Positions 54,834 through 63,929 of a stretch of DNA of 64,000 bases are shown here, in pieces (positions within the stretch are counted from its first letter, which is position 1; each line of letters opens with the position of its first letter). Position numbers and translations under genes: made by a program. Source of the DNA: Metasolibacillus sp. (GTDB lineage Bacteria > Bacillota > Bacilli > Bacillales_A > Planococcaceae); the NCBI RefSeq assembly GCF_025291715.1, contig NZ_JAMBIZ010000010.1, positions 45,999-109,998 on the forward strand. Direction: 5' to 3'. The notes below the pieces were generated by a model, which saw nothing but the letters and a program-made list of their open reading frames with translations, made no database searches and was not told where the DNA came from.

Positions 54834-57800
54834 GCCAGTCAACCTCCTTTTTCTTGCGAACGGCGACATAAACATCCCGTTGATTCCCGATGGGTCCGTA
54901 ATAATTAAAGCCATAACTTAACTGTGCGTAGCCTCCGACCATTTGTGTCGGCTTCAAATGAATACGAGTCGGTGCATTATGGCTACCTCCGCGTGTGTCA
55001 GTTATTTCAGAGCCAGGTACTTGAATGTGCTTGTCTTGTGCATGGTACATAAACATTGTCCCGCGTGGCATCCGGTGACTGACCACAGCACGTGCTGTGA
55101 CGACACCATTTCGGTTATAGACTTCTAGCCAATCGTTATCATTAATATCATGAGCCGCGGCATCTTCGTTGTTGATCCATACCGTCGGCCCCCCACGGAA
55201 TAAGGTCAACATATGCTGATTATCCTGATAAGTCGAGTGAATGTTCCACTTACCATGGGGCGTTAAGTAACGTAATACAAGGGAATCTACCCCGCCTTTG
55301 ACTTCTTTATCTTTCGGGCCGAATACCATTGGTGGTAGTGTTGGTTTATAAACTGGTAATGCCTCTCCGAACTGTTGAAAAATTTCATGGTCGATATAGA
55401 AGTGTTGACGACCTGTTAATGTTCGGAACGGTACCAAACGCTCAATGTTTGTTGTGAACGGTGAATAGCGACGTCCCATTTTATTGGAGCCACTGAAAAC
55501 TGGTGTCGGAATAACTTCACGAGGTTGGACCGTAATACTCTGGAATGTGATTTTTTCTGCTGCACGGTCCGCTGATATATCGCGTAGTTCCACACCGCAG
55601 TCCTCTTCTGCAGAAACATATGCTTTTTGAGAAACACGACCATTAGTTGCTGAAGAAAGATTTAAAATAGCATCTGCTACTTGGCGAGCGGTCTGAATCT
55701 TCGGCAATCCATTTTTAATAGAATCGTCAAAATACGTCCCGTTAATGCGTTTTAGTTCCTCGTACTCTTCCGCAACAGAGAAGCTTACACCGTGAGCACC
55801 TACTTTTCCTACAGCTAAGTTCGGGCCGAGTGTAATGTATTTATCATGAATCTTTGTATAGTCTCGTTCAACGACGGTAAAGTTTGGCATGGTTTTGCCT
55901 GGAATAGCCTCAACTTCCCCTTTTGCCCAGTCTTTTACTTCACCCATCGGCTGTGCAATCTCATTGATTGAATCGTGAGCAAGTGGTGTCATGACTACAT
56001 CTTTGTAGACACCGGGCAGATGCGTCTTTGCCATATTCGAGAACTTCTGTGATAATGAGCGGAAAATATCCCAATCCGATTTTGATTCCCATAATGGGTT
56101 TACAGCAGGGTTAAACGGATGTACAAATGGATGCATATCAGTTGATGACAGATCTGTTTTTTCATACCAAGTAGCTGCAGGTAACACAATATCTGCATAA
56201 AGTGGTGTGGATGTCATTCGAAAATCAAGTGCTACTAATAAATCGAGCTTTCCGTGAACGTCTTCACGCCACTGGATTTCTTCTGGTTTGCTGTCTTCAT
56301 TTGGCGAGGCAAGCAGGCCATCTTTTGTACCGAGCAAATGTTTCATAAAGTATTCTTGGCCTTTTGCCGAACTTGAGATCAAATTCGAACGCCAGACAAA
56401 TAGAGAGCGCGGGAAGTTTTCCGGTGCTGCAGGGTCTTCCACAGCAAATTTTACTTCCCGAGACTTCACTTGATTCACAGCATGATCGATAATGTCTTGC
56501 GTGGAAGTCTTGCCTTCTTTTGCTGCTTCTTCTGCAAACAATAAACTATTTTTATTGAACTGCGGATAAGATGGCAGCCAACCAAGTCGTGCCGCGAGTA
56601 CGTTATAATCCGCAGGATGCTGGTAATTAACGTCTCCTGCAAGTGGCGACTTCAAACTGTCAGTACCACTCTCTTCATAGCGCCACTGTTCCGTTGCAAA
56701 ATAATAAAATGATGTTGCATTTTGAAGACGTGCTGGACCTTGCCAGTCTTTTGCGAAGGCTACTGTCGACCATCCTTCGATAGGGCGGCACTTCTCTTGC
56801 CCAACGTAGTGTGCCCAGCCACCGCCGTTAACGCCTTGTGAAGCTGTCAACATAACTAAGTTTAGAATCGAACGATAAATTGTGTCACTGTTGAACCAGT
56901 GGTTGATACCTGCTCCCATAATAATCATCGAGCGTCCACCAGTATCTAACGAGTTTTGAGCAAATTCTCGAGCAATCTGAGTAACAACAGAGGCTTTTAC
57001 AGACGTGATCTTCTCCTGCCAAGCCGGTGTGTAATGAGATTCCGCATCGTCATAACCTTTTGCATTATATTTGCTGTCAGTCCGGGCAATACCGTACTGA
57101 CTCATCATCAAGTCAAACACGGTTGCTGCGTATCGTTCTGTTCCGTCAGCAAGGGTGATCTTACGTGCCGGAATCATACGTTTGAAAATGCCATTGCCGT
57201 TATTGTCAAAGTAAGGGAACGCAATCTCAACCCACTCGTGACTGTGACCTTCAACAGTTAGCGCTGGCTCTACTTTCGTGCCGTCTTCATTTTCTAAAAT
57301 CAAATTCCACTTCTTGTCTTTCTCCCATCGTTGCCCCATCGTACCGTTTGGTACCATGAAATGTTGTTTCGCTTCGTCAAAGATTACCGGTTTCCAATCA
57401 GCATGTTCTTGCTCTTGGCCGATATCACTTGCACGAAGAAAACGACCACCTTTTAGGGTATCTTCATGAGGATCCAGAAGAATCATAAATGGCATATCTG
57501 TATATTGTTTAGCGTAATTGATGAACATCTCTTCTTTGCGTTGATGATAGAACTCATCTAAAATTACGTGTGTCATGGCTTGTGCAAGGGCAGCATCTGT
57601 TCCAGGATTTGGCGCAAGCCAATTGTCTGCGAATTTCACATTTTCTGCAAAGTCGGGTGCGACAGATACTACTTTCGTTCCTTTATAGCGTACTTCTGTC
57701 ATAAAGTGGGCATCAGGCGTACGTGTAAGAGGTACATTCGACCCCCACATCATCAAATAACCGGCATTGTACCAGTCTGACGATTCCGGTACGTCAGTCT

Positions 57801-58497
57801 GCTCTCCCCAAATTTGAGGAGAAGCTGGTGGAAGATCCGCATACCAGTCGTAAAAACTGAGCATTTCTCCACCGAGTAGTGATATAAACCGTGCGCCTGA
57901 GGCATAACTGATCATCGACATGGCAGGAATCGGAGTGAATCCCGCGATGCGGTCAGGACCGTACTTACGAATGGTATGAATGAGCTGAGCGGAAATCAGT
58001 TCGAGTGTATCTTCCCAGTTCACTCGGACATGACCTCCTTTACCGCGAGCCGCTTTGTACTCTTTCGCTTTTTCCGGATCTTCTACGATACTTGCCCAAG
58101 CATCTACAGGATTTTCATGGATAGCCCGCGCTTCTTTCCATAGGCGCCATAACTTACCGCGCATATAGGGATACTTCACACGCAGGGGACTATATTCATA
58201 CCAAGAGAACGTAGCGCCACGCGGACATCCACGAGGTTCAAACTCCGGCATATCCGGACCACAAGAAGGATAATCGATCTGTTGGTTTTCCCAGGTAATG
58301 ATTCCGTTTTTGACGAATACCTTCCAGCTACAAGAGCCAGTACAGTTTACACCGTGCGTTGTGCGTACCACTTTGTCATGACTCCAGCGCTGGCGGTACA
58401 TATTTTCCCAGTCACGGCTTTTTTCTTCGAGGATGGACCAACTACCCGAATAGCTCTCTACGGGCTTAAAAAAGTTAAAGCCATATCGTTTCTTCAT
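54823..58497 (-). CDS. narG: Respiratory nitrate reductase alpha subunit NarG
   Basis: 1224 residues, full length. The N-terminal FS0 cluster region is TTHGVNCTGSCSWKVFVKNG and CGPDMPEFEPRGCPRG, with a His in place of the first Cys, as in NarG. The molybdenum-ligand Asp is in NVPLTRTPDAHF-type context near YNAGYLMMWGSN. The C-terminal molybdopterin-binding domain has HGKWNIHSTYQDNQHMLTLF and NDNDWLEVYNRNG. It reduces nitrate to nitrite with bis-MGD at the inner membrane face. First gene of narGHJI. Confidence 0.97.
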   Translation of the reverse strand: MKKRYGFNFFKPVESYSGSWSILEEKSRDWENMYRQRWSHDKVVRTTHGVNCTGSCSWKVFVKNGIITWENQQIDYPSCGPDMPEFEPRGCPRGATFSWYEYSPLRVKYPYMRGKLWRLWKEARAIHENPVDAWASIVEDPEKAKEYKAARGKGGHVRVNWEDTLELISAQLIHTIRKYGPDRIAGFTPIPAMSMISYASGARFISLLGGEMLSFYDWYADLPPASPQIWGEQTDVPESSDWYNAGYLMMWGSNVPLTRTPDAHFMTEVRYKGTKVVSVAPDFAENVKFADNWLAPNPGTDAALAQAMTHVILDEFYHQRKEEMFINYAKQYTDMPFMILLDPHEDTLKGGRFLRASDIGQEQEHADWKPVIFDEAKQHFMVPNGTMGQRWEKDKKWNLILENEDGTKVEPALTVEGHSHEWVEIAFPYFDNNGNGIFKRMIPARKITLADGTERYAATVFDLMMSQYGIARTDSKYNAKGYDDAESHYTPAWQEKITSVKASVVTQIAREFAQNSLDTGGRSMIIMGAGINHWFNSDTIYRSILNLVMLTASQGVNGGGWAHYVGQEKCRPIEGWSTVAFAKDWQGPARLQNATSFYYFATEQWRYEESGTDSLKSPLAGDVNYQHPADYNVLAARLGWLPSYPQFNKNSLLFAEEAAKEGKTSTQDIIDHAVNQVKSREVKFAVEDPAAPENFPRSLFVWRSNLISSSAKGQEYFMKHLLGTKDGLLASPNEDSKPEEIQWREDVHGKLDLLVALDFRMTSTPLYADIVLPAATWYEKTDLSSTDMHPFVHPFNPAVNPLWESKSDWDIFRSLSQKFSNMAKTHLPGVYKDVVMTPLAHDSINEIAQPMGEVKDWAKGEVEAIPGKTMPNFTVVERDYTKIHDKYITLGPNLAVGKVGAHGVSFSVAEEYEELKRINGTYFDDSIKNGLPKIQTARQVADAILNLSSATNGRVSQKAYVSAEEDCGVELRDISADRAAEKITFQSITVQPREVIPTPVFSGSNKMGRRYSPFTTNIERLVPFRTLTGRQHFYIDHEIFQQFGEALPVYKPTLPPMVFGPKDKEVKGGVDSLVLRYLTPHGKWNIHSTYQDNQHMLTLFRGGPTVWINNEDAAAHDINDNDWLEVYNRNGVVTARAVVSHRMPRGTMFMYHAQDKHIQVPGSEITDTRGGSHNAPTRIHLKPTQMVGGYAQLSYGFNYYGPIGNQRDVYVAVRKKKEVDWLEN

Positions 58498-58572
58498 TGC
58501 TACTATCCACTCCTTCTTTTCACACTAATTGCCTATGATGATATTATCCGTGCGAAATGGAGCAGTTCCCAT

Positions 58573-58586
58573 TAGGGAAATTCCTA
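58573..58586. promoter_or_regulatory. Candidate NreC site in the narG promoter
   Basis: The palindrome TAGGGAAATTCCTA lies 76 bases upstream of the narG start. A TAATAT -10-like element lies closer to the gene at about 58542-58547. The site resembles those seen upstream of narK. Confidence 0.5.
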
Positions 58587-58620
58587 TACCCGTTCTCGAA
58601 TTCCCTTGTTCCATTAAAAA

Positions 58621-58646
58621 AGTCTCTCATGACTTCATGAGAGACT
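58621..58646 (-). terminator. Terminator at the end of modC
   Basis: The stem AGTCTCTCATGA / TCATGAGAGACT with TTTTTT in the minus direction overlaps the last codons of modC and separates modABC from narGHJI. Confidence 0.9.
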
Positions 58647-59282
58647 TAGTGTTTGAGATTCAGTTAGCTTGCCATCGCGCATATGGAACACACGAGTAGC
58701 AAGACGTTCCGCATCTTCTTTTCTATGTGTAACAAACAATATAGATATCTGCCATAACTCATGGATGCGTCTGAGTTCATTTTGACAACGAATCCGAGTA
58801 TCGTCATCGAGCGCCGAGAACGGTTCGTCGAGAAGTAATAGGTTGGGTTTGACCGACAATGCTCTCGCAAGAGCAACTCGTTGTTTCTCTCCTCCCGAGA
58901 TCTGATGAGGGTATTTCCTTAATAGATGGTCAATACCTAACTGATGCAACGTTTCCAGAAGAATTCCGTTTGCCTTTTTTTTCGATGTCGCAAAGTAAAT
59001 ATTGTCTTCTATGGTCATATGAGGAAATAAAGCATAGTCTTGAAACACATATCCGACGCGACGTTTTTGAATAGTCATCGGTTTTTCGTCATCTGCAAAT
59101 AGAATCTGATCACCCAATTGAATGCGCCCTGTATCCGGTTGAATCAAACCGGCAATGCAATCCAATAAAGTTGTTTTACCTGAACCTGATGCGCCGAGGA
59201 GAGCTACAATTTCTTGCCCTACAACTGCTTCCACTTCAAGCGAAATATGTTCTAATTTTTTGTGAATGGTCATCTGCAACAT
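58635..59282 (-). CDS. modC: Molybdate ABC transporter ATP-binding protein ModC
   Basis: 215 residues from ATG 59280-59282 after AGAGGGG, six bases beyond modB. Walker A is LLGASGSGKTTLLDCIAG, the ABC signature ISGGEKQRVALARAL and Walker B LLLLDEPFSALDD. It is shorter than E. coli ModC because the C-terminal molybdate-binding (TOBE/MOP) domain is missing, as in many Gram-positive versions. It powers molybdate import for Moco. Confidence 0.93.
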   Translation of the reverse strand: MLQMTIHKKLEHISLEVEAVVGQEIVALLGASGSGKTTLLDCIAGLIQPDTGRIQLGDQILFADDEKPMTIQKRRVGYVFQDYALFPHMTIEDNIYFATSKKKANGILLETLHQLGIDHLLRKYPHQISGGEKQRVALARALSVKPNLLLLDEPFSALDDDTRIRCQNELRRIHELWQISILFVTHRKEDAERLATRVFHMRDGKLTESQTLSLS

Positions 59283-59287
59283 CGTTA

Positions 59288-59959
59288 TTATCCCCTCTGT
59301 CTTCTTTCCATTTGATTGCGCCAATAGTTGATCCATGTAATCATCGCAAATCCGATGAGAGATACGACAACCACCCAGAACGTTGCAGTTTCCATATCAC
59401 CTGCTTCGTAAGAGAAGTAGATTTCAAGTGGAATCGTTACCGTTTGACCCGGAATATACCCCGCAATCATTAATGTCGCGCCGAATTCCCCCAGACCTCG
59501 GGTGAACGCTAGTAATAGTCCAGCAATGAGTCCTGGCCAGGCAAGTGGCAAAGTGATCCTCCTGAAGATAGACCACTCCGATACTCCCATTGTCCTTGCG
59601 GCATGTTCAAAACGAGGATCAACCTTTTCGAACGCTGCAACTGTACTTTGATACATTAAAGGCAGGGATACTACAAAAGCAGCGATAGCCGCTCCAACCC
59701 ATGTAAATACAACCTTAATGCCAAGCACTTCGTTAAGAAATGACCCTATGGGCGCATTCAGGCCAAATAATAGAATTAACACAAAACCTACTACGGTCGG
59801 TGGTAATACCATTGGCAAAAGAATGACTGCTTCTATGGCACTCTTCCCGTAAACGTGACGTGTACGCATCCACTGAGCTAGGATAAGGCTCATGATGGCT
59901 ACAAAAAGCGTAGACACCACAGAAATTTGAAGTGAAAGGTATAGAGGAGAATAATCCAT
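59288..59959 (-). CDS. modB: Molybdate ABC transporter permease ModB
   Basis: 223 residues with five to six membrane helices. The binding-protein-dependent transport loop is EHAARTMGVSEWSIFRRITL followed by PLAWPGLIAG. It forms the membrane channel for ModA-delivered molybdate. It lies one base after modA and ends six bases before modC. Confidence 0.95.
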   Translation of the reverse strand: MDYSPLYLSLQISVVSTLFVAIMSLILAQWMRTRHVYGKSAIEAVILLPMVLPPTVVGFVLILLFGLNAPIGSFLNEVLGIKVVFTWVGAAIAAFVVSLPLMYQSTVAAFEKVDPRFEHAARTMGVSEWSIFRRITLPLAWPGLIAGLLLAFTRGLGEFGATLMIAGYIPGQTVTIPLEIYFSYEAGDMETATFWVVVVSLIGFAMITWINYWRNQMERRQRG

Positions 59960-59960
59960 G

Positions 59961-60731
59961 TTACTCAGTCAACTCCTCACTAATGGATAGAAATCCATAT
60001 TCTTGTAATAATTGTTGACTTCCTTCAGAAAGAAGAAAATCAATGAACGCCTGTGCTTCCTCAGAGTTGTCCGACTCTTCTAAGATTGCAGCATAGTAGC
60101 CAATGTCTTCATGGAGCGGAGGCAAAATTGTGAACCAATGGAGTTTTTCGGATCTGACTGCATCTGAATAGTATAAGACACCGAGTTCGGCATTTCCGCT
60201 TTCTAGATAAAGGACCTGTCTCGCGTCTTTCGCATAAATGAAACGATCTGTATAGCTTTCTAGAAGACCCGCTTCCTTAAACCACTGCTTCGTATAGTGA
60301 CCAAGCGGGACACTTTTCGGTTCGCCCGCCACCATTTGACCCTGATACTCTTTAAGCAGTTCATGAACATTTTCACCTTTATAAGACTTATTCGAGCTCC
60401 CCACTACAAGTCGATTTTGTGCAAAAGGAATGATGTCATGTTGAATAAAATCTTCATGACGCAAATCTTCTAAAACTTGCAGATCGGCTGACAAAAACAG
60501 ATCAACTTCCGCACCTTGACGAATCTGCGTGGCCAGTTTGGAAGACGAATTATAGGTGAAAACCAATTCCCAGTCTGGGTAGGTTGCCGAAAACTGCTCT
60601 TTCAGTTGCTCTGTTACATCTATTAAACTTGAGGCGGCCGAGATTACAACTATCTTCTCCTGTTCAGGAGGCTGGGTGCAACCTGCTAACAGGAAAGCAA
60701 GAGCCCCCCACGCGACCATCCATTTTTTCAT
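59961..60731 (-). CDS. modA: Molybdate-binding lipoprotein ModA
   Basis: 256 residues. The lipoprotein signal has LAFLLAGCTQPP with the lipidated Cys. The mature part shows IVVISAASSLIDVTEQLKEQ, YNSSSKLATQIRQGAEVDLF, VVGSSNKS and YAKDARQVLYLESGNAELGV, all typical of ModA. It captures molybdate or tungstate outside the cell. First gene of modABC. Confidence 0.95.
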   Translation of the reverse strand: MKKWMVAWGALAFLLAGCTQPPEQEKIVVISAASSLIDVTEQLKEQFSATYPDWELVFTYNSSSKLATQIRQGAEVDLFLSADLQVLEDLRHEDFIQHDIIPFAQNRLVVGSSNKSYKGENVHELLKEYQGQMVAGEPKSVPLGHYTKQWFKEAGLLESYTDRFIYAKDARQVLYLESGNAELGVLYYSDAVRSEKLHWFTILPPLHEDIGYYAAILEESDNSEEAQAFIDFLLSEGSQQLLQEYGFLSISEELTE

Positions 60732-60762
60732 TTCGATTCAACTCCCTATCGACAAAAATAGA

Positions 60763-60812
60763 GGAGTCACTATCTTCTGTCAATAGATGGGACAGAAAAA
60801 GCGACTCCTTTG
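60763..60812 (-). terminator. Hairpin between ric and modA
   Basis: On the minus strand AAGGAGTCGC and the downstream complement GTGACTCCT pair, with an inner CTGTC/GACAG stem. It lies just after the ric stop and ends that transcript before modA. Confidence 0.55.
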
Positions 60813-60813
60813 T

Positions 60814-61512
60814 TTAGATGGCTTGTCTCACTTGCTCGAACAGTACATTATTCTCCAAATGGATGTGCTGGAATGTATCTTTCTCAAGATTTTCTAAACG
60901 CTTCAGAACTAAACGATGTGTGTTACATGCATCATCAGGTGGAGTAAACCCATTCGTGATCTCTCTCATCTCTTTTAACACAGTGCCTGCTGTTTCATGT
61001 TCATCTTCTAGTTCTTCGATATGTGGCCGAAGTGCCTCCAGACGCTCTACAGTAGGTTCCTTGATATAAGAAAGTATTGCTGGAAAGACGTTATGGTCTT
61101 CATCATCCGTGTGCGCAATTAGCTCTTCTTTTAACGCTCGATAAAGATCTTGTAAACGCATTACGTATGGGTAGCGTTCACCATGTACTTTCGCAAGCTT
61201 TGTGACAAATGGGGTTAAAGCTGGCAGTTCATCACGAAGCTTCTCATGGTATTTCTGCTGTATATGCACAATCAACTCACGCGGGTCACTCTCCGTCACT
61301 TCATTCATTTGATGCAGTTCTTGACGGGCTTGAATCTCTAATAGTTCCGTCATCACGTGTTCTTCTTCAAGTCCTCTTTCCATGACAGCTGATCGTAGTG
61401 GTACTTTTCCTCCGCAACAGAAATCAATGCGTAGCTTACGAAATAAATCGCTCGATTCGGGCAATGTACTGACAATGTCAGCGACGTGCATTTCGGGTGT
61501 GATAGTTTGCAT
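60814..61512 (-). CDS. ric: Iron-sulfur cluster repair di-iron protein Ric (ScdA/YtfE)
   Basis: 232 residues. The N-terminal ScdA domain has LFRKLRIDFCCGGKVPLRSA. The hemerythrin-like domain carries HIQQKYHEKL, VHGERYPYVMRLQDL, AHTDDEDHNVFPAI and HIEELEDEHETAG, with HIHLENNVLFEQV near the end; these are the di-iron ligands. It repairs Fe-S clusters damaged by nitric oxide or oxidation. Its position between modABC and the second hemerythrin suggests protection during nitrate respiration. Confidence 0.95.
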   Translation of the reverse strand: MQTITPEMHVADIVSTLPESSDLFRKLRIDFCCGGKVPLRSAVMERGLEEEHVMTELLEIQARQELHQMNEVTESDPRELIVHIQQKYHEKLRDELPALTPFVTKLAKVHGERYPYVMRLQDLYRALKEELIAHTDDEDHNVFPAILSYIKEPTVERLEALRPHIEELEDEHETAGTVLKEMREITNGFTPPDDACNTHRLVLKRLENLEKDTFQHIHLENNVLFEQVRQAI

Positions 61513-61682
61513 ATAAATCCCTCCATTAATTGATATTGATTCTCAACTAGAGAGTACAACTTCTTGCAGCTATACTCTATCAGGGAGTTCCCTCTTTCGT
61601 TGTGCAAATGCCCTTACACGCATTTTCCCTTAGTCAGTGCATGCTATACTGAAAAAAATGCATAAGAAAGAGGGTTTTCGCT

Positions 61683-62111
61683 ATGTCAGGTCCATCGTTA
61701 AAACAACTTCATGCCCATCATGCCATCCATGAAGGCGCATTATCAGGAGCTATTGAAAAAACAGAAGAAGTGGAAGATTTATTGCGTCAAAAAGAGTTTG
61801 CTGTTGCACGCCAAGCAGCTGACCACTTACTCGATTACTGGGAAACTCGCATCATCGCCCACGCCAATGCAGAAGAAGAAGGTTTCTATCAGGAGATGGC
61901 AGAAAAGCACCCTCATCTCGAGCCAGTCATACCGAAGCTTACTCGTGACCACGACTTGATGCGTATTATTGCAACGGATACTCGTACACTTTTAGCAAAA
62001 GAAGGACTGACTTACGAAGTGATGAAACAATTCCACGCACTCCTTGTCGTTAATTCGATTCACAGCCGAGATGAAGAACGACTGTTACTTGAGGAACCAA
62101 ATTCATTATGA
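61683..62111 (+). CDS. Hemerythrin-like HHE protein
   Basis: 142 residues, with LKQLHAHHAIHEGALSGAIE, RIIAHANAEEEGFYQEMAEK, LTRDHDLMRII and VNSIHSRDEERLLLEEP. The spaced His and Glu residues fit a di-iron bundle. It is divergent from ric, with 170 bases between starts, and overlaps the SEC-C gene by four bases. It may sense or store NO or O2. Confidence 0.85.
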   Translation: MSGPSLKQLHAHHAIHEGALSGAIEKTEEVEDLLRQKEFAVARQAADHLLDYWETRIIAHANAEEEGFYQEMAEKHPHLEPVIPKLTRDHDLMRIIATDTRTLLAKEGLTYEVMKQFHALLVVNSIHSRDEERLLLEEPNSL

Positions 62112-63925
62112 AACCTGCATCTACAGCAACTGTTGCTCAGAATCGGAATGAACGCTGTGCTTGTGGTAGCGGGAAAAAGTACAAGAAATGTTGCGGGAAT
62201 CAATCAAATGTCTCAACTTTTCGTGAGCGACAAGACAACCTTCTTCGTGAAGTTTTGCAGGAGTTTTTCACGTCCCAACCTGTTCCTAGTGAACAACAAA
62301 ATCTTATGCGCTGGAAACATATAGCGGAAGATTATCTTGTGCCTCTTTACGATGAAGAAAAAGCGAATAGTGTCATTGGAGATCTGTTCTTTTTTGGAGA
62401 ACGTGTGGATATTTGGAATGCGTATTTGAAGAAGACAACCGTTGAAACAAAGTATGAAGATATTCAGACGATCTTGAAAAGCTGGCAGAACCCTGAACTC
62501 ATAGCAGGTCACGTGATAGCTATCGAAAAACATCGTGCCACCGTAAAATCTATCCTATCTGGCAGCCAATACATAGTGGATGTAAATGAATCTTTTCCTG
62601 CTATGGAAAATGATTTAGTGCTCGGGTTTATGGTGCCAGATGTTCGCGAGGAAGACAATTACTGGATGGTGCTAAACAGCATCATCACTGTGAACGGGCA
62701 AACCCATGCCATACAAGAAACGTTGGTGAAACGTTTTGAACAAGCGAAGGGAGTTTCGCCTCAGGCATATTTACTACAACACGCTTTGGATGTATACCGG
62801 TTGTTTAAAGCAGATTCTAGAGCGGAGAATCAGACAGAACAGGCAATTCGCGATTTAGAAGAGCGCCTAGTCGATGCAGATATTCGCAATGAAGAGGTTC
62901 TTGAACTGCTCTATCATGCTTTACAGTCTTTTGAAAAAGTGCCTAGCTATGCAGTAGATTGTGCTTTGCAGTTTGGTCAGGAAAAAGGCTGGTTTACTTT
63001 TGAACAATGTTCAACATCTGAGCTATCTCATGATGCAAAACTGTTCCTAAAAGAGTTGCACCAACTGTATGATCAAACCTTGGCTAATCAAGAAAAAGAA
63101 TTCACCTATGCATTTGAAGTAGGAACCAATCCAAAAGCAACGGAACTTTCCAATTGGGAACTTTTCAAGCATTTGGAATCTCTTGAGATTACGAATGAAC
63201 ACGTACTGCAAAGACAGATGGATTTCTACGGTGGGAAACCTTACACAGCAGGTACTTCAGAAGACAAAGCCCAGCGTTTAGCCTACCTAACGTTCCGGGA
63301 GGAAGTAACGCAGGACAAAGTGACTAAGATTCAAGAACTTTCCCCTTATTTAGTTGATGGGTATATACTCGAAAGTTATTTAGAGACGGAACCCCATAAA
63401 CGGGAGAAGCTTCTACTACAGGCTCTTGAAACAGGAAGGTCTACGTTTGAACGAGGAATGGATGTAGCGTGGATGTATGTGCCGAACCGTCCATACTTAC
63501 GAGCTCTTTTCACAGTCGGCACCTTTTACTTTGAACAACGTAAGTTTAAAGAAGCGTTCACGAAATTTTATACCTTGCTACAGTTGAACCCAGGAGACCA
63601 TCAAGGGGCACGTTATCTAGCACTAGCTTGTTTGATTACAATGAAGCAATATGAAGATGCTGAGAGTCTGATGAAACATTACGAAGTCGCTCATACAGAT
63701 AACGCCTATTATGCTTGGTTCCGCTGGGTGATTTCCTTTAATACAAAGCGTTTTTCAGCTCAAACGCAATATCACTACGAAGAAGCACTAGAGCAAAATC
63801 CGTATGTGAAAAAATATGTAGTAGGCAAACTTCCTTCTTTGGCTTTTCCGCGGAAACTTCGAGTGGTACCTCGTTCTCCAGAAGAAGCTCAAATCATCTG
63901 GACATATATTGAGCCCAGTTTATAA
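62108..63925 (+). CDS. SEC-C motif protein with TPR-like C-terminus
   Basis: 605 residues. The N-terminal SEC-C zinc motif is CACGSGKKYKKCCG (about residues 17-30), like that at the SecA C-terminus. The middle (about 40-450) is helical without a recognisable domain. The C-terminal part has tetratricopeptide-like repeats (ALFTVGTFYFEQRKFKEAFT and GARYLALACLITMKQYEDAE). It is co-translated with the hemerythrin gene through an ATGA overlap. Function is unknown; SEC-C proteins often bind zinc and ribosomes or partner proteins. Confidence 0.85.
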   Translation: MKPASTATVAQNRNERCACGSGKKYKKCCGNQSNVSTFRERQDNLLREVLQEFFTSQPVPSEQQNLMRWKHIAEDYLVPLYDEEKANSVIGDLFFFGERVDIWNAYLKKTTVETKYEDIQTILKSWQNPELIAGHVIAIEKHRATVKSILSGSQYIVDVNESFPAMENDLVLGFMVPDVREEDNYWMVLNSIITVNGQTHAIQETLVKRFEQAKGVSPQAYLLQHALDVYRLFKADSRAENQTEQAIRDLEERLVDADIRNEEVLELLYHALQSFEKVPSYAVDCALQFGQEKGWFTFEQCSTSELSHDAKLFLKELHQLYDQTLANQEKEFTYAFEVGTNPKATELSNWELFKHLESLEITNEHVLQRQMDFYGGKPYTAGTSEDKAQRLAYLTFREEVTQDKVTKIQELSPYLVDGYILESYLETEPHKREKLLLQALETGRSTFERGMDVAWMYVPNRPYLRALFTVGTFYFEQRKFKEAFTKFYTLLQLNPGDHQGARYLALACLITMKQYEDAESLMKHYEVAHTDNAYYAWFRWVISFNTKRFSAQTQYHYEEALEQNPYVKKYVVGKLPSLAFPRKLRVVPRSPEEAQIIWTYIEPSL

Positions 63926-63929
63926 TAGA

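Noticed and set aside
53247..58497. Open frames on the plus strand opposite narG and narH
   Set aside because: They lack ribosome sites and domains and are explained by the codon pattern of the nar genes.
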